Notes under the pieces: generated by a model
Told to the model about the DNA's origin: nothing
The model's database searches: none
The model's input: the letters and a program-made list of their open reading frames with translations, nothing else
In this document: in pieces, positions 1-12,869 of the stretch
Position numbering within the stretch: position 1 is the first letter of the stretch
Layout of the letters: each line of letters begins with the position of its first letter
From: Acidobacteriota bacterium
GTDB taxonomy: Bacteria; Acidobacteriota; Terriglobia; Terriglobales; Acidobacteriaceae
Length of the DNA: 64,000 bases
Reading direction: 5' to 3'
Assembly (NCBI GenBank): GCA_019351975.1
Contig: JABBOG010000008.1
Location: forward strand, 1 to 64,000
Translations under genes and position numbers: made by a program

Positions 1-225
1 ATTTCATGCAGAGTGGTTGAGGGACGAGCCCTGTGACGCCACGACAACCGGACAGAACACAGTACCGGTGTCAACTCTCTCCTGGAACTGGCGCAAGCCA
101 CGGGGTACATGAGATTCGGTGGAAGCAGAGCCTCATTCAAGCCTGTATTCCACGACTCTCCGTACCTTCTCCCCAGACAAATAGAGAGTGGCTCTCAGAC
201 CGTGATCTTTCGACCATCGGAGTCG

Positions 226-1518
226 ATGATGGCATCAGCGTGTACGAAGTATGAGCTGCGTTGTAATGAGTGCGGCAAGAGCTATGGGAATCAGCCGCTG
301 TCGGCGTGTTCCGAGTGCCTGGCACCACTCGAAGTGCAGTACGATCTGGAGTCGGTACGCGGGCGGTTTACGCGGGAGACGATTGCTGCGGGGCCGGCGA
401 ATATCTGGCGGTACAAAGAGCTGCTGCCGATTCCCGAGGGATTTCTGCCGGACCTGCCGGTTGGGTTTACGCCGCTGGTGCGGGCGAAGAATCTGGGTAA
501 GCGCATTGGCGCGGATCATCTGTATGTGAAGAATGATGCTGTCTGCTTTCCGACGCTGAGCTTCAAGGACCGTGTGGTTTCGGTGGCGCTGGCGAATGCG
601 CAGGCCTTTGGATTCACGACGGTGGGATGTTCGTCGACAGGCAATCTTGCGAATTCGACGGCGGCGCAGGCTGCGCGGCTGGGGCTGAAGGCGTGCATCC
701 TGGTGCCGGCGGACCTGGAGTACGCGAAGATCCTGAATACGCAGGTGTACGGTGCGAGGCTGGTGCGAATCGATGGCAACTATGACCATGTGAACCGGCT
801 GTGCACGCTGATTGCGGATGAGTACAACTGGGGTTTCGTAAATGTGAATCTGCGGCCGTATTATGCGGAGGGTTCGAAGACGGTGGGGTACGAGATTGCG
901 GAGCAGCTGGGATGGAAGCTGCCGGACAATGTGGTGTGCCCGATGGCCGGTGGAAGCCTGATCCGTAAGATTCGCAAGGCATTCAAGGAGTTGATTGCGC
1001 TGGGGCTGGTGGAGCCGAAGGACGTGAAGTTTTTTGGGGCGCAGGCGACGGGCTGCTCGCCGATCTCGCATGCTGTGAAGCAGGGTTGGGACTATATCGA
1101 GCCGCAGCGACCGAGTACGATTGCGCGGTCACTGGCGATCGGGAATCCGGCGGATGGACCTGCGGCGGCGAAGATGATTCAGGAGACAGGCGGCTGGGCG
1201 GAGGATGTGTCCGATGTAGAGCTTGTGTCGGGGATTCAGGAGCTGGCCGAAGCGGAGGGGATCTTTACCGAGACCGCAGGCGGCGTGACGACAGCCGTGA
1301 CGGCGCGGCTGTATGCGCAGGGACGGATTTCGCGCGACGAAACGACGGTTGTCTGCATTACGGGCAATGGATTGAAGACGACGGATGCGCTGGAAGGGCG
1401 GTTTACGGCGGAGGCTTCGGTGAAGCCAAAGCTGGCGGCGTTTGACGAGTATATTCGAGCGGTGGATGGCGATTTGATTGGCACAGGTGAACTGCAGTTG
1501 GCAGGGGGTGTTCGTTGA
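226..1518 (+). CDS. thrC: threonine synthase (N-terminal zinc-ribbon, PLP-dependent)
   Basis: ORF 109..1518; likely ATG at 226. Cys motif YELRCNECGKSYGNQPLSACSEC, PLP-lysine region LSFKDRVV, CSSTGNLANSTAAQAAR. Confidence 0.9.
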   Translation: MMASACTKYELRCNECGKSYGNQPLSACSECLAPLEVQYDLESVRGRFTRETIAAGPANIWRYKELLPIPEGFLPDLPVGFTPLVRAKNLGKRIGADHLYVKNDAVCFPTLSFKDRVVSVALANAQAFGFTTVGCSSTGNLANSTAAQAARLGLKACILVPADLEYAKILNTQVYGARLVRIDGNYDHVNRLCTLIADEYNWGFVNVNLRPYYAEGSKTVGYEIAEQLGWKLPDNVVCPMAGGSLIRKIRKAFKELIALGLVEPKDVKFFGAQATGCSPISHAVKQGWDYIEPQRPSTIARSLAIGNPADGPAAAKMIQETGGWAEDVSDVELVSGIQELAEAEGIFTETAGGVTTAVTARLYAQGRISRDETTVVCITGNGLKTTDALEGRFTAEASVKPKLAAFDEYIRAVDGDLIGTGELQLAGGVR

Positions 1519-1808
1519 GCGTGAAGGTGGTTTTACCGACGGCGTTGGCACGACATACGGATGGGCAGAAGTCGTTTGCCTCAGAGGCGAAGGACCTTCA
1601 GGGTCTGCTGGGTGAGTTCGACGCGAAGTTTCCGGCGCTTGCGAAGAATGTGACGGATGAGAATGGAAAGCTGCGCCGGTTCATCAATGTCTACGTGAAT
1701 GACGAAGACATTCGATTTCTCGGAGGGGATACGCATCCGTTTGAGGACGGTGATGAGGTGATGCTTATTCCGTCGATTGCTGGAGGGTCCTGCGCGGACG
1801 GCGAGTAG
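1515..1808 (+). CDS. MoaD/ThiS-family ubiquitin-like sulfur-carrier protein
   Basis: ORF of 97 aa starting TTG, 4-nt overlap with thrC stop (TTGA). C-terminus HPFEDGDEVMLIPSIAGG followed by SCADGE, typical MoaD/CysO-like fold ending. Confidence 0.85.
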   Translation: MSVKVVLPTALARHTDGQKSFASEAKDLQGLLGEFDAKFPALAKNVTDENGKLRRFINVYVNDEDIRFLGGDTHPFEDGDEVMLIPSIAGGSCADGE

Positions 1809-1847
1809 CGCTTCGCGCAGGAAGGCGGCGGAGCTACGCTGGCTTAC

Positions 1848-3071
1848 CTATGGAGCTTGCAGGGGATTGCGATAGGTGTCGAGGCGGCGGCATGCCTCGG
1901 CGAGGTCGGCGTCCTTCTTGGCGTAGCAGAACCGGAGCAGGTTTTCTCCGGGGTTGACGCCGTGTGCGTCGGCGGCAAAGAAGGCGGAGCCAGCGACGGC
2001 GGCGATGCCGATTTCGGCGAGTAGACGGCGTGACTTTTGGCGAGCGTTATCGCCGGAGATGTGGGAGGCGTCTGCGAGAACGTAGTACGCGCCGGAGGGG
2101 ATGGATGGCGTGAGGCCGGCGCGGGTAAGGGACGCGCAGATAGCGTCGCGCTTGATTCGATACTCGACGGAGAGGTGCTTGTAGAAGCTGTCTTCCATCT
2201 GCAGGAGGCCGGCTGCGGCACCGTATTGCAGGGGTGAGGGCGCGCAGATGTAGGTGAGGTCGTGGAAGTAGCCGATAGCAGGGAGCCAGCGCGGGCTGGC
2301 GGTGAGATAGCCGAGACGCCATCCGGTTACGGAGAAGGTTTTGGAGAAGCCTGAGATGGTGATGGTGCGGTCAGCCATGCCAGGCAGGGTGGCGATGCTG
2401 AGGTGGGTTGCGCCGTCGTAGGTGAAGTACTCGTAGATCTCGTCGGTGAAGACGAAGAGATCGAAGCGGAGGGCGATGTCGGCGATGGATTCGAGTTCGG
2501 CGTGCGAGAAGACCCTGCCGGATGGGTTGGACGGGCTGTTGAGGATGATGGCGCGGGTGCGGGGTGTGATCGCGGCGCGGAGGCGATCAAGGTCGAGGGT
2601 GAATTGCTGGCCGATGAGGGGAACGATAACGGGCGTGGCGCGCATGGAGCGCAGGGTGCTGACGTGGTAGCCGTAGAAGGGCTCGAAGACGATGCACTCG
2701 TCGCCGGGGTTGAGAAGGGCCATGAGCGCGGCGTTCATGGCGCCGGTGGCTCCGGAGGTGACAAGAATCTGCGTGTGGGGGTCGGCGCTGATTTTGTTGA
2801 ATGTGGCGAGTTTTCCGGCGATGGCTTCGCGCAAGGGAGCGATGCCGTCGAGGCGGGTATAGATGTTGTGGCCGGCGTTGATGGCATCAAGAGCGGCGGT
2901 GACGACTGGTGGTGGCGGGTCGGTGTCGCAGACGCCTTGCGCCATGTTGATGCCACCAGCGTCGGCGCAGGCGACCGTCATGGCGCGAATTTCGGATTGA
3001 ATGAGGTGCGGTGCGAGGTCGCTGAGGCGCAGGTTGTTCGAGACTGTGCTGGGCATAGAGAAGGCGCGCAA
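1848..3071 (-). CDS. class I/II pyridoxal-phosphate aminotransferase
   Basis: SGATGAMNAALMALLNPGDE, NSPSNPSGRVF, SGFSKTFSVTGWRLGY motifs. Confidence 0.9.
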   Translation of the reverse strand: MRAFSMPSTVSNNLRLSDLAPHLIQSEIRAMTVACADAGGINMAQGVCDTDPPPPVVTAALDAINAGHNIYTRLDGIAPLREAIAGKLATFNKISADPHTQILVTSGATGAMNAALMALLNPGDECIVFEPFYGYHVSTLRSMRATPVIVPLIGQQFTLDLDRLRAAITPRTRAIILNSPSNPSGRVFSHAELESIADIALRFDLFVFTDEIYEYFTYDGATHLSIATLPGMADRTITISGFSKTFSVTGWRLGYLTASPRWLPAIGYFHDLTYICAPSPLQYGAAAGLLQMEDSFYKHLSVEYRIKRDAICASLTRAGLTPSIPSGAYYVLADASHISGDNARQKSRRLLAEIGIAAVAGSAFFAADAHGVNPGENLLRFCYAKKDADLAEACRRLDTYRNPLQAP

Positions 3072-3123
3072 TTGAGGCGCGCCTTCATCGTAGCGAAGTT
3101 ACGGACCGAAGGAAAGCGGTTGG

Positions 3124-3276
3124 TTAGATTACATGCAGCAGCCAGAGGATGATGACGATCAGGAGAATGGTGCCGAGCGCGCCAGACCCGCGATAGCCCC
3201 AGTCGCGTGAGTACGGATAAACCGGGAAAGAGCCGAAGAGCAATAACAACAAAATGATGACAATGATCAGCGTCAT
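3124..3276 (-). CDS. small hydrophobic protein, DUF3309-like
   Basis: Own translation: MTLIIVIILLLLLFGSFPVYPYSRDWGYRGSGALGTILLIVIILWLLHVI*; AGGAGGT-like RBS (reverse of aacctcc) upstream. Below ORF-track length cut-off. Confidence 0.8.
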   Translation of the reverse strand: MTLIIVIILLLLLFGSFPVYPYSRDWGYRGSGALGTILLIVIILWLLHVI

Positions 3277-3490
3277 GAAAAACCTCCAAATGTGTTGACT
3301 CGTAGCATAGATGCTCTGGATCGCAAGAGTGTTAGCTCGAAGATCAGATTAGTATCGGCGTTCACGAGACATTGGAGAATTTGTCTATCGGAAAGAAACT
3401 AAAGCGGGAAAGCAAGCAACGCGAGGTCGGGGAAATGATCTCTTACGAAGATTGCTCGTTGTTCAATCTATCAAGTAAGGCGGCGTAACG

Positions 3491-3637
3491 ATGTTTCTGC
3501 TCATAGCACTGGTTCTGGTTCTGGCGTGGCTGGGCCTGTTTTTCCTGCTCCACATTACAGGATTTGTGATCTATATTCTGCTAATCTTCGCGCTGATCTC
3601 TGTTGTATTTCACTTTATCTCAGGCCGCAGAGCATAA
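3491..3637 (+). CDS. small hydrophobic protein, lmo0937/DUF5670-like
   Basis: Own translation: MFLLIALVLVLAWLGLFFLLHITGFVIYILLIFALISVVFHFISGRRA*; purine-rich RBS aaggcgg. Below ORF-track cut-off. Confidence 0.75.
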   Translation: MFLLIALVLVLAWLGLFFLLHITGFVIYILLIFALISVVFHFISGRRA

Positions 3638-3668
3638 ACGCCATGGGGTGAAAGCCAGAGGCAAAATG

Positions 3669-3698
3669 AGGAAGCCGAGCTGTGGAGCTCGGCTTCCT
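3669..3698. terminator. intrinsic terminator-type hairpin between convergent genes
   Basis: Perfect 13-bp inverted repeat AGGAAGCCGAGCT-GTGG-AGCTCGGCTTCCT. Confidence 0.75.
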
Positions 3699-3712
3699 TG
3701 CGTAGTGAGAAC

Positions 3713-6139
<2,427 letters not shown>

Positions 6140-6318
6140 AGTCCTCCCGATTAGACGTGCGCCATCGGGGAACGATGCGCGCGTCTGGCTTGAACGAAAT
6201 TGTACGCGTTTCGAGGAGAGAGGAAACCTCAAAGCCGTTTGATCGTGTTGAGGCGATCAAACGCAAGGAGTGAGCAGATACTCATCCTCCTTCTCTGCGT
6301 TGAAGATGCGGTAGAAAG

Positions 6319-7605
<1,287 letters not shown>

Positions 7606-7811
7606 AGGCTGACTATGCTCCCAGGCATGCAATACATAGATTGCGCACCGAACGAACTTAAGTTTACACCTCTAACTGCAATCCCGCGCCCAAAGGGCGG
7701 AAGGTGTTGTGCAGTTGGATTCGAGCGGCGACCATTTGAGTGGAAGATGCCCGCAGACGCGGCGTGCAGGTCAGCGGGCATCGAGATGGACGCGGATCAG
7801 GTACTGCGAGA

Positions 7812-8405
7812 TCAGGCTGAGCGCGGGCGGTCGATGATGTCGTCGATGATGCCGTACTCTTTGGCCTGCGGCGAATTCATGATGAAGTCACGTTCGACGT
7901 CGCGCTCGATGCGGTCCAGCGGCTGGCCGGTGTTGGCGCTCATGAGCTTGTTGGTAATCTCGCGGATGCGAAGGATCTCGCGCGCGTGAATGTCGATGTC
8001 CGTTGCCTGACCGCTGAGACCGCCCATGGATGGCTGATGAATGAGGATGCGGGAGTTGGGCAGAGCAAAGCGCTTACCCTTTTTGCCTGCCATCAGGAGG
8101 AAGGCTCCCATCGACGCAGCCTGACCGATGCAGAAGGTCACGACGTCGTTCTTGATGTACTGCATTGTGTCGTAGATAGCGAGACCCGCTGTGATGGAGC
8201 CGCCGGGGGAGTTGATGTAGAGCTGGATGTCCTTTTCCGGGTCTTCACCTGAGAGGAAGAGCATCTGCGCAATGATGAGATTCGCGACGTTGTCGTCGAT
8301 TGGCGTTCCGAGGAAGATGATATTGTCGCGAAGCAAACGGCTGTAGATATCGTAGGAGCGTTCGCCCCGGCTCGTTTGCTCGAGCACCATCGGTATAAGT
8401 CCCAT
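7812..8405 (-). CDS. clpP: ClpP protease subunit
   Basis: [51 protein letters not shown]. Confidence 0.97.
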   Translation of the reverse strand: MGLIPMVLEQTSRGERSYDIYSRLLRDNIIFLGTPIDDNVANLIIAQMLFLSGEDPEKDIQLYINSPGGSITAGLAIYDTMQYIKNDVVTFCIGQAASMGAFLLMAGKKGKRFALPNSRILIHQPSMGGLSGQATDIDIHAREILRIREITNKLMSANTGQPLDRIERDVERDFIMNSPQAKEYGIIDDIIDRPRSA

Positions 8406-8486
8406 AGCTCTCTTTCCTTTACTGACACCAGTGATCTCGATGCCTGTGTGCGGCTTGTTGATATGAACGAATCGCCTGCTGCGTGC

Positions 8487-9929
8487 TTAGCGTGCGATTC
8501 GTTCGAAGAGGGTTGTACCTGTTTTTTCGCGCCGCATCTGTTCACGGACGCGGTTGATGGAGCCATCTTCGGTGAGGCGTTTGCGAAGGGCATCGTACGG
8601 TTCGCGGGACTGGATGGAGAGCATGAGAAGTTCGCGCTCCAGCTCCTCGTCCGTCACCTCAATGTTTTCGCGTTCGGAGATGCGGTCGAGGATGAGGGAG
8701 ATCTTCACCTCGGTGAGAGCCTGATCGCGCTGCGCTTCGCGCAGGCGAGGGAAGTCAAGCTTGCGCATATCATCCGAGCTCATGCCTTGCTGCGCGAGAG
8801 CACGCAGACCGCGCTCCAAGCGGGCATCGATTTGCTGTTGTACAAATGTTTCCGGAACAGGGAAGTCGTACTTCGCTACCAGTTCATCAAGCATCTTGTC
8901 TCGTGCCTGAGATTCGAGCGCTTCTTTTTTGCGAGAAGCGACGCGGTCTTGCATCTTCGCTTCGAAGTCTGCCCAGTCGGTATACGGTCCGAGCTGTTTG
9001 GCAAACTCCTCATCTTTTTCGGGGTAGGTCTTTTTCTTGATGGCCTTGACGGTGACATCGTAGCTGACAGTCTTACCGGCGAGGCGGACGTCGCCGAATT
9101 CGGCGGGATAGCTGGCTTCGAAAGAAAGTTCCTGTCCGACCTTGGCGTTACGCAGAGCATCGCTGAAGGCAGGCAGTGTGTTCTTGCCGCCGATCTGGAT
9201 CAGAATGTCTTCGCCAGAGATGGGCTCCTGAGGGGTTGCGTTGGTGAGGCCATCTTCGCTGACGGTCTGGGCGAGATCCTGTAGTTGACCTGTGAAGCCG
9301 ATCTCGGCCCAATCGCCATCGACGAGCGGACGGTCTTCTTCGATGGGTTCTACGGTGGCGTGATGGTCCAGGACGCTGGCAAGTTCGGCATCGAATTCGC
9401 CGTCTTCGAGCTTTGAATCGGGGCGCGAGACCTGGATGCTGTCGTAGCCATCGATATTAAAGTCGGGGAGTACTTCAAAGGTGGCCTTGAACTTGAGGGG
9501 CGCGCCTTCGGCCAGAAGCAATTCACTGATCTGGGGCTGGGAGACGGGCTGTATCTTCTGTGCTTCGAGGGCGGTGCGGAAGCGGTCGCTTACAAGAGAC
9601 TCGAGGACCTCCTGACGCACTTCTTTCGCGAAGCGCGACTTGATGAGCGAGGGTGGCACTTTACCGGCACGGAAGCCGGGGATGCGTGCGAGCTTGGTGT
9701 AGCGCTTGGTGACCTGCTGAAAGGCTTTGGCAACGTCCTCGGCAGATGCCTCGACCTGTATGGAGCGCGTCAAGTCGGGATTGAGGGTGGGTGCCGGGTG
9801 ATGATGATGCTCGTGACCTTCGTGGCTGTGGTCTTGAAGCTGTTGTTCGCTGGGGGTAGACTCCGTCGCCGTGAGGTTATCGTTCTGTGTGTCGAGGGAG
9901 GTGTCTGAGGAGGTTTCTGTGGGGATCAA
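8487..9929 (-). CDS. tig: trigger factor with His-rich N-terminal extension
   Basis: RIPGFRAGKVPPSLIKSRF trigger-factor signature; position upstream of clpP-clpX-lon. Confidence 0.93.
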   Translation of the reverse strand: MIPTETSSDTSLDTQNDNLTATESTPSEQQLQDHSHEGHEHHHHPAPTLNPDLTRSIQVEASAEDVAKAFQQVTKRYTKLARIPGFRAGKVPPSLIKSRFAKEVRQEVLESLVSDRFRTALEAQKIQPVSQPQISELLLAEGAPLKFKATFEVLPDFNIDGYDSIQVSRPDSKLEDGEFDAELASVLDHHATVEPIEEDRPLVDGDWAEIGFTGQLQDLAQTVSEDGLTNATPQEPISGEDILIQIGGKNTLPAFSDALRNAKVGQELSFEASYPAEFGDVRLAGKTVSYDVTVKAIKKKTYPEKDEEFAKQLGPYTDWADFEAKMQDRVASRKKEALESQARDKMLDELVAKYDFPVPETFVQQQIDARLERGLRALAQQGMSSDDMRKLDFPRLREAQRDQALTEVKISLILDRISERENIEVTDEELERELLMLSIQSREPYDALRKRLTEDGSINRVREQMRREKTGTTLFERIAR

Positions 9930-10106
9930 AGGGCTGCCTTCCGAAGGGTTTGGCGGGTACGTTCCTGTGCGCAGAAGCAGGAATCGATCTGCGGTCAGAT
10001 GTACGCTGTTCCAACTCTAAGAATACGAGGGTACGGGTTGAGGGTCAAACGCAGCAGGCGGAAACGCAGATTTCTGTCGTATTGTGCTCTGCTACGAGCT
10101 GAAGTG

Positions 10107-11393
10107 CTACGGAGCGTTCGTTGCTGCGGTACCGATGAGCGAGATTTCGATCCGAACCCGCCATTTGAATGTGGCGCCAGGAGCGAGCGTAACGATGCCT
10201 GCGTTTGCCGGATCGCCCCACTCTGCGCCGAAGGGATCGTCAAGGTTGGTATTGGGACCGATCGAGACCCACGGTTTATCAACAGGAGAGACGACTCTCA
10301 TGCTTGTGATGTTCGACGTAAGAGGGATGATGCGTAATTTGACGTTGTATGCCGGATCACGAATCTCTGCAACCGGACCTTCGTCGAGATCGGGCTGCAG
10401 TTTGGTGTAGGTTTCATTGAGATTGCCGACACCGATTCTTGTTCCTGCGGGTCTTGAGAAGTCGCGAATGGAGTCTTCAACAGGAACCATGCGGCCTGTG
10501 GGCAGGCCAGTGTGACGGTCCATCTCCATGATGGTCTGAGACGGAATCTTCAGGAGGGCGTCGGTTCGATCACCGCTTGGGATGGCAAAGAGCGGATGCC
10601 ACCCAATGCCCAGGGGGGCAGGGTCGTGTCCGGTGTTTGTTGCCGTGATGGTGAGATCGACATTGTGCGCCGTTAGTTGGGCATTGACGATGACATCGAT
10701 GGTCGAGGGCCAGCCATTCGAGAAATCACCTGGATGAAACTCTGCCTGCAGCGATTGCCCATCAGGCAGAACATCGCTCTTGACGCTGTCGGCTCCACGG
10801 TTTAGCAGCAGGCCCTCAACGGACATGGTGCTTTGGGGTGTGGCGGCGGGAAACGTGAGTTTGCGCCCGTTCCAGTTTGTTTCAAGCATACCCGGGGTGG
10901 ATGTGGGCGTACCGAAGAGCCGCTGAGCCCAGGGCAGAAGAATGGCTCCGCCCAGGAGCGTACTGGATGAACCGTTGACGTCTTCTTCTTGTCCGCTGAG
11001 GAGCCTGTTTGCTACAGGCAATGAGGGTGATGCGAGCAGCGGAACTTCGCCGTGTCCAGGAATCAAGGCGGTGATCTGAAAGACGTTCATACCGCGGCCG
11101 GGGAGAAAGGTCGCTGAGACGAACTCAGCGTCTTTACCAATGGTTGTTGCGCTGCGGCTGAGGCGGACAGGATCCTGACCGCCAGGACCCGTCTGTATAA
11201 CTTCTGGCGGAGGCGCGGGGTCAACTCGCGTCTTCAGCTTGTGGAGATTTCCATGGCCACGTTCGTAGGAAGCGACGAGTAATCCAATGCAAAGAAGGCC
11301 GACGATGCTGGGTGTTACCCAGCCTCGTGTGGAGAAGTGCGTGCCCTGTGTTGAAGGCTTGTGCTTGCGTGATGTTTGCTCTGCGGGTTTCAT
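10107..11393 (-). CDS. aldose 1-epimerase-like protein with N-terminal membrane anchor
   Basis: ORF 10107..11432; GIGWHPLFAIP and epimerase-like C-terminal half; hydrophobic segment WVTPSIVGLLCIGLLVASY. Confidence 0.75.
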   Translation of the reverse strand: MKPAEQTSRKHKPSTQGTHFSTRGWVTPSIVGLLCIGLLVASYERGHGNLHKLKTRVDPAPPPEVIQTGPGGQDPVRLSRSATTIGKDAEFVSATFLPGRGMNVFQITALIPGHGEVPLLASPSLPVANRLLSGQEEDVNGSSSTLLGGAILLPWAQRLFGTPTSTPGMLETNWNGRKLTFPAATPQSTMSVEGLLLNRGADSVKSDVLPDGQSLQAEFHPGDFSNGWPSTIDVIVNAQLTAHNVDLTITATNTGHDPAPLGIGWHPLFAIPSGDRTDALLKIPSQTIMEMDRHTGLPTGRMVPVEDSIRDFSRPAGTRIGVGNLNETYTKLQPDLDEGPVAEIRDPAYNVKLRIIPLTSNITSMRVVSPVDKPWVSIGPNTNLDDPFGAEWGDPANAGIVTLAPGATFKWRVRIEISLIGTAATNAP

Positions 11394-11529
11394 AGGTTTC
11401 AATCTCCGAATGGTTGCTGGCAGCGCAAGCACCGGAAGGTTTTGGGGCCACTATCAACGGTATCATCGAGCGAAGGTGCATCGCGCGGCATTGCGAGAAA
11501 ACCGATGCAGTAGGGGATGAAGAGGTAAG

Positions 11530-12228
11530 GTGACGAATCTGTTCAACATCGTTGGAGATCTTCAAGATGCAGTGATCTCGTGCGATCGGTGCACGCGGCT
11601 TCGCGAGTATTGCCGTGGGATTGGTGAGACGCGCCGTAAAGCGTATCGCGATCAGGAGTATTGGGCGAAACCTGTGCCGGGATTTGGGGATCCCAATGCA
11701 AGAATTCTGGTGCTCGGTCTTGCTCCTGGAGCTCATGGCGCGAATCGGACGGGACGGCCGTTTACCGGGGATGGGTCGGGCGATTTTATGTACCCGGTGT
11801 TGCATGAGCTTGGCCTAGCCAGCAAACCGAAGGCGATGAGCAGGGATGATGGGCTGAAGTTACGCAAGCTCTGGATCGGCTCGGTGGTTCGATGCGCGCC
11901 GCCGGGGGACAAGCCGACGCCGCAGGAGGTGCGGAACTGCTCAACGCATCTGACAGCGGAGATTGCGGCGCTCGTGCGCGTTCGTGTTGTGGTTTGCCTC
12001 GGCAAGATTGCGTGGGATGGGTACCTCGCCTATCTGGTGGAGCAGAAAACGATTGAGCGGCGCTCGGCGTTTCCATTCCACCATGGCGCTGAGTATGCGC
12101 TGCCGAACGGCAAGGTGTTGGTAGGCAGCTATCATCCATCGTTGCGCAATACCAATACAGGGCGGTTGAACCGCACTATGTTTCTGAGGGTATTTGTGCG
12201 CGCTATGGAGTTGAGCGGAACGGCATGA
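11530..12228 (+). CDS. uracil-DNA glycosylase, type 5 (UdgB-like)
   Basis: CDRCTRLREYC, GFGDPNARILVLGLAPGAHGANRTGRPFTGDGSGDF, YHPSLRNTNTGRL. Confidence 0.85.
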   Translation: MTNLFNIVGDLQDAVISCDRCTRLREYCRGIGETRRKAYRDQEYWAKPVPGFGDPNARILVLGLAPGAHGANRTGRPFTGDGSGDFMYPVLHELGLASKPKAMSRDDGLKLRKLWIGSVVRCAPPGDKPTPQEVRNCSTHLTAEIAALVRVRVVVCLGKIAWDGYLAYLVEQKTIERRSAFPFHHGAEYALPNGKVLVGSYHPSLRNTNTGRLNRTMFLRVFVRAMELSGTA

Positions 12229-12341
12229 AGATGTCCAATGACAAATTCATGTACGCGGCAGTAGTTTTTCTGAGTGGTTTGCCATGAAGCTGCAACCTGA
12301 GAGAAGGGATGAGAATCTTACTCTGACAGAACGGAGGCTTC

Positions 12342-12644
12342 ATGCGTCAAAAAGAATTTTGGATTGCTCTAGGAATCGGTGCTGCGGTTGGCGGTGTAGC
12401 AGCCTTGCTCTACGCCCCGCAGACAGGAACGGCGACTCGCAAAAAGCTGAAGCGGGGCTTGGACGATCTGGGCGATACGCTGGAAGACGCCGGTGAATAC
12501 CTGAAGGACCAAGCAGATCGGCTCGGCAAAGAAGCGCAGAAATTGATTGATGCCAGCCGCGATCAGTTTGGTGACGCGGTAGACGCGGCAACAGGTGCTG
12601 TGCGCTCCGCGAGCAAGGTAGTCAAGTCGGCAAAGCTCGTTTAG
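12342..12644 (+). CDS. YtxH domain-containing protein
   Basis: FWIALGIGAAVGGVAALLYAPQTGTATRKKLKRG, typical YtxH N-terminus with helical tail. Confidence 0.85.
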   Translation: MRQKEFWIALGIGAAVGGVAALLYAPQTGTATRKKLKRGLDDLGDTLEDAGEYLKDQADRLGKEAQKLIDASRDQFGDAVDAATGAVRSASKVVKSAKLV

Positions 12645-12669
12645 TACATTTGTTTCCGTGAGCAGTAAG

Positions 12670-12699
12670 ACGGCCCGCAGTAGTACGCGGGCCGTTTTT
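12670..12699 (+). terminator. intrinsic terminator after ytxH-like gene
   Basis: ACGGCCCGC-agtagtac-GCGGGCCGT followed by TTTTT. Confidence 0.85.
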
Positions 12700-12824
12700 G
12701 CATTTGGGCGCTTGTGGAAGGGGACAGCGGCGCTGTGAGCGCATCCTGCGAGTAGAGGTGATGCCGCGACCGAGCCGTGACGAAATGGCAATGAATGGCG
12801 ATTCTTGAGTGACTTGCCGGCAAA

Positions 12825-12858
12825 AAAATACGCCCTGATGTGAATCAGGGCGTATTTT
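12825..12858 (-). terminator. intrinsic terminator of clpC
   Basis: AAAATACGCCCTGAT-GTGA-ATCAGGGCGTATTTT perfect 15-bp inverted repeat with A/T tracts, just 3' of clpC. Confidence 0.9.
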
Positions 12859-12869
12859 GTGGTTGGGTT

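Noticed and set aside
8376-9284. 302-aa ORF on + strand
   Set aside because: Antisense to trigger factor; no domain.
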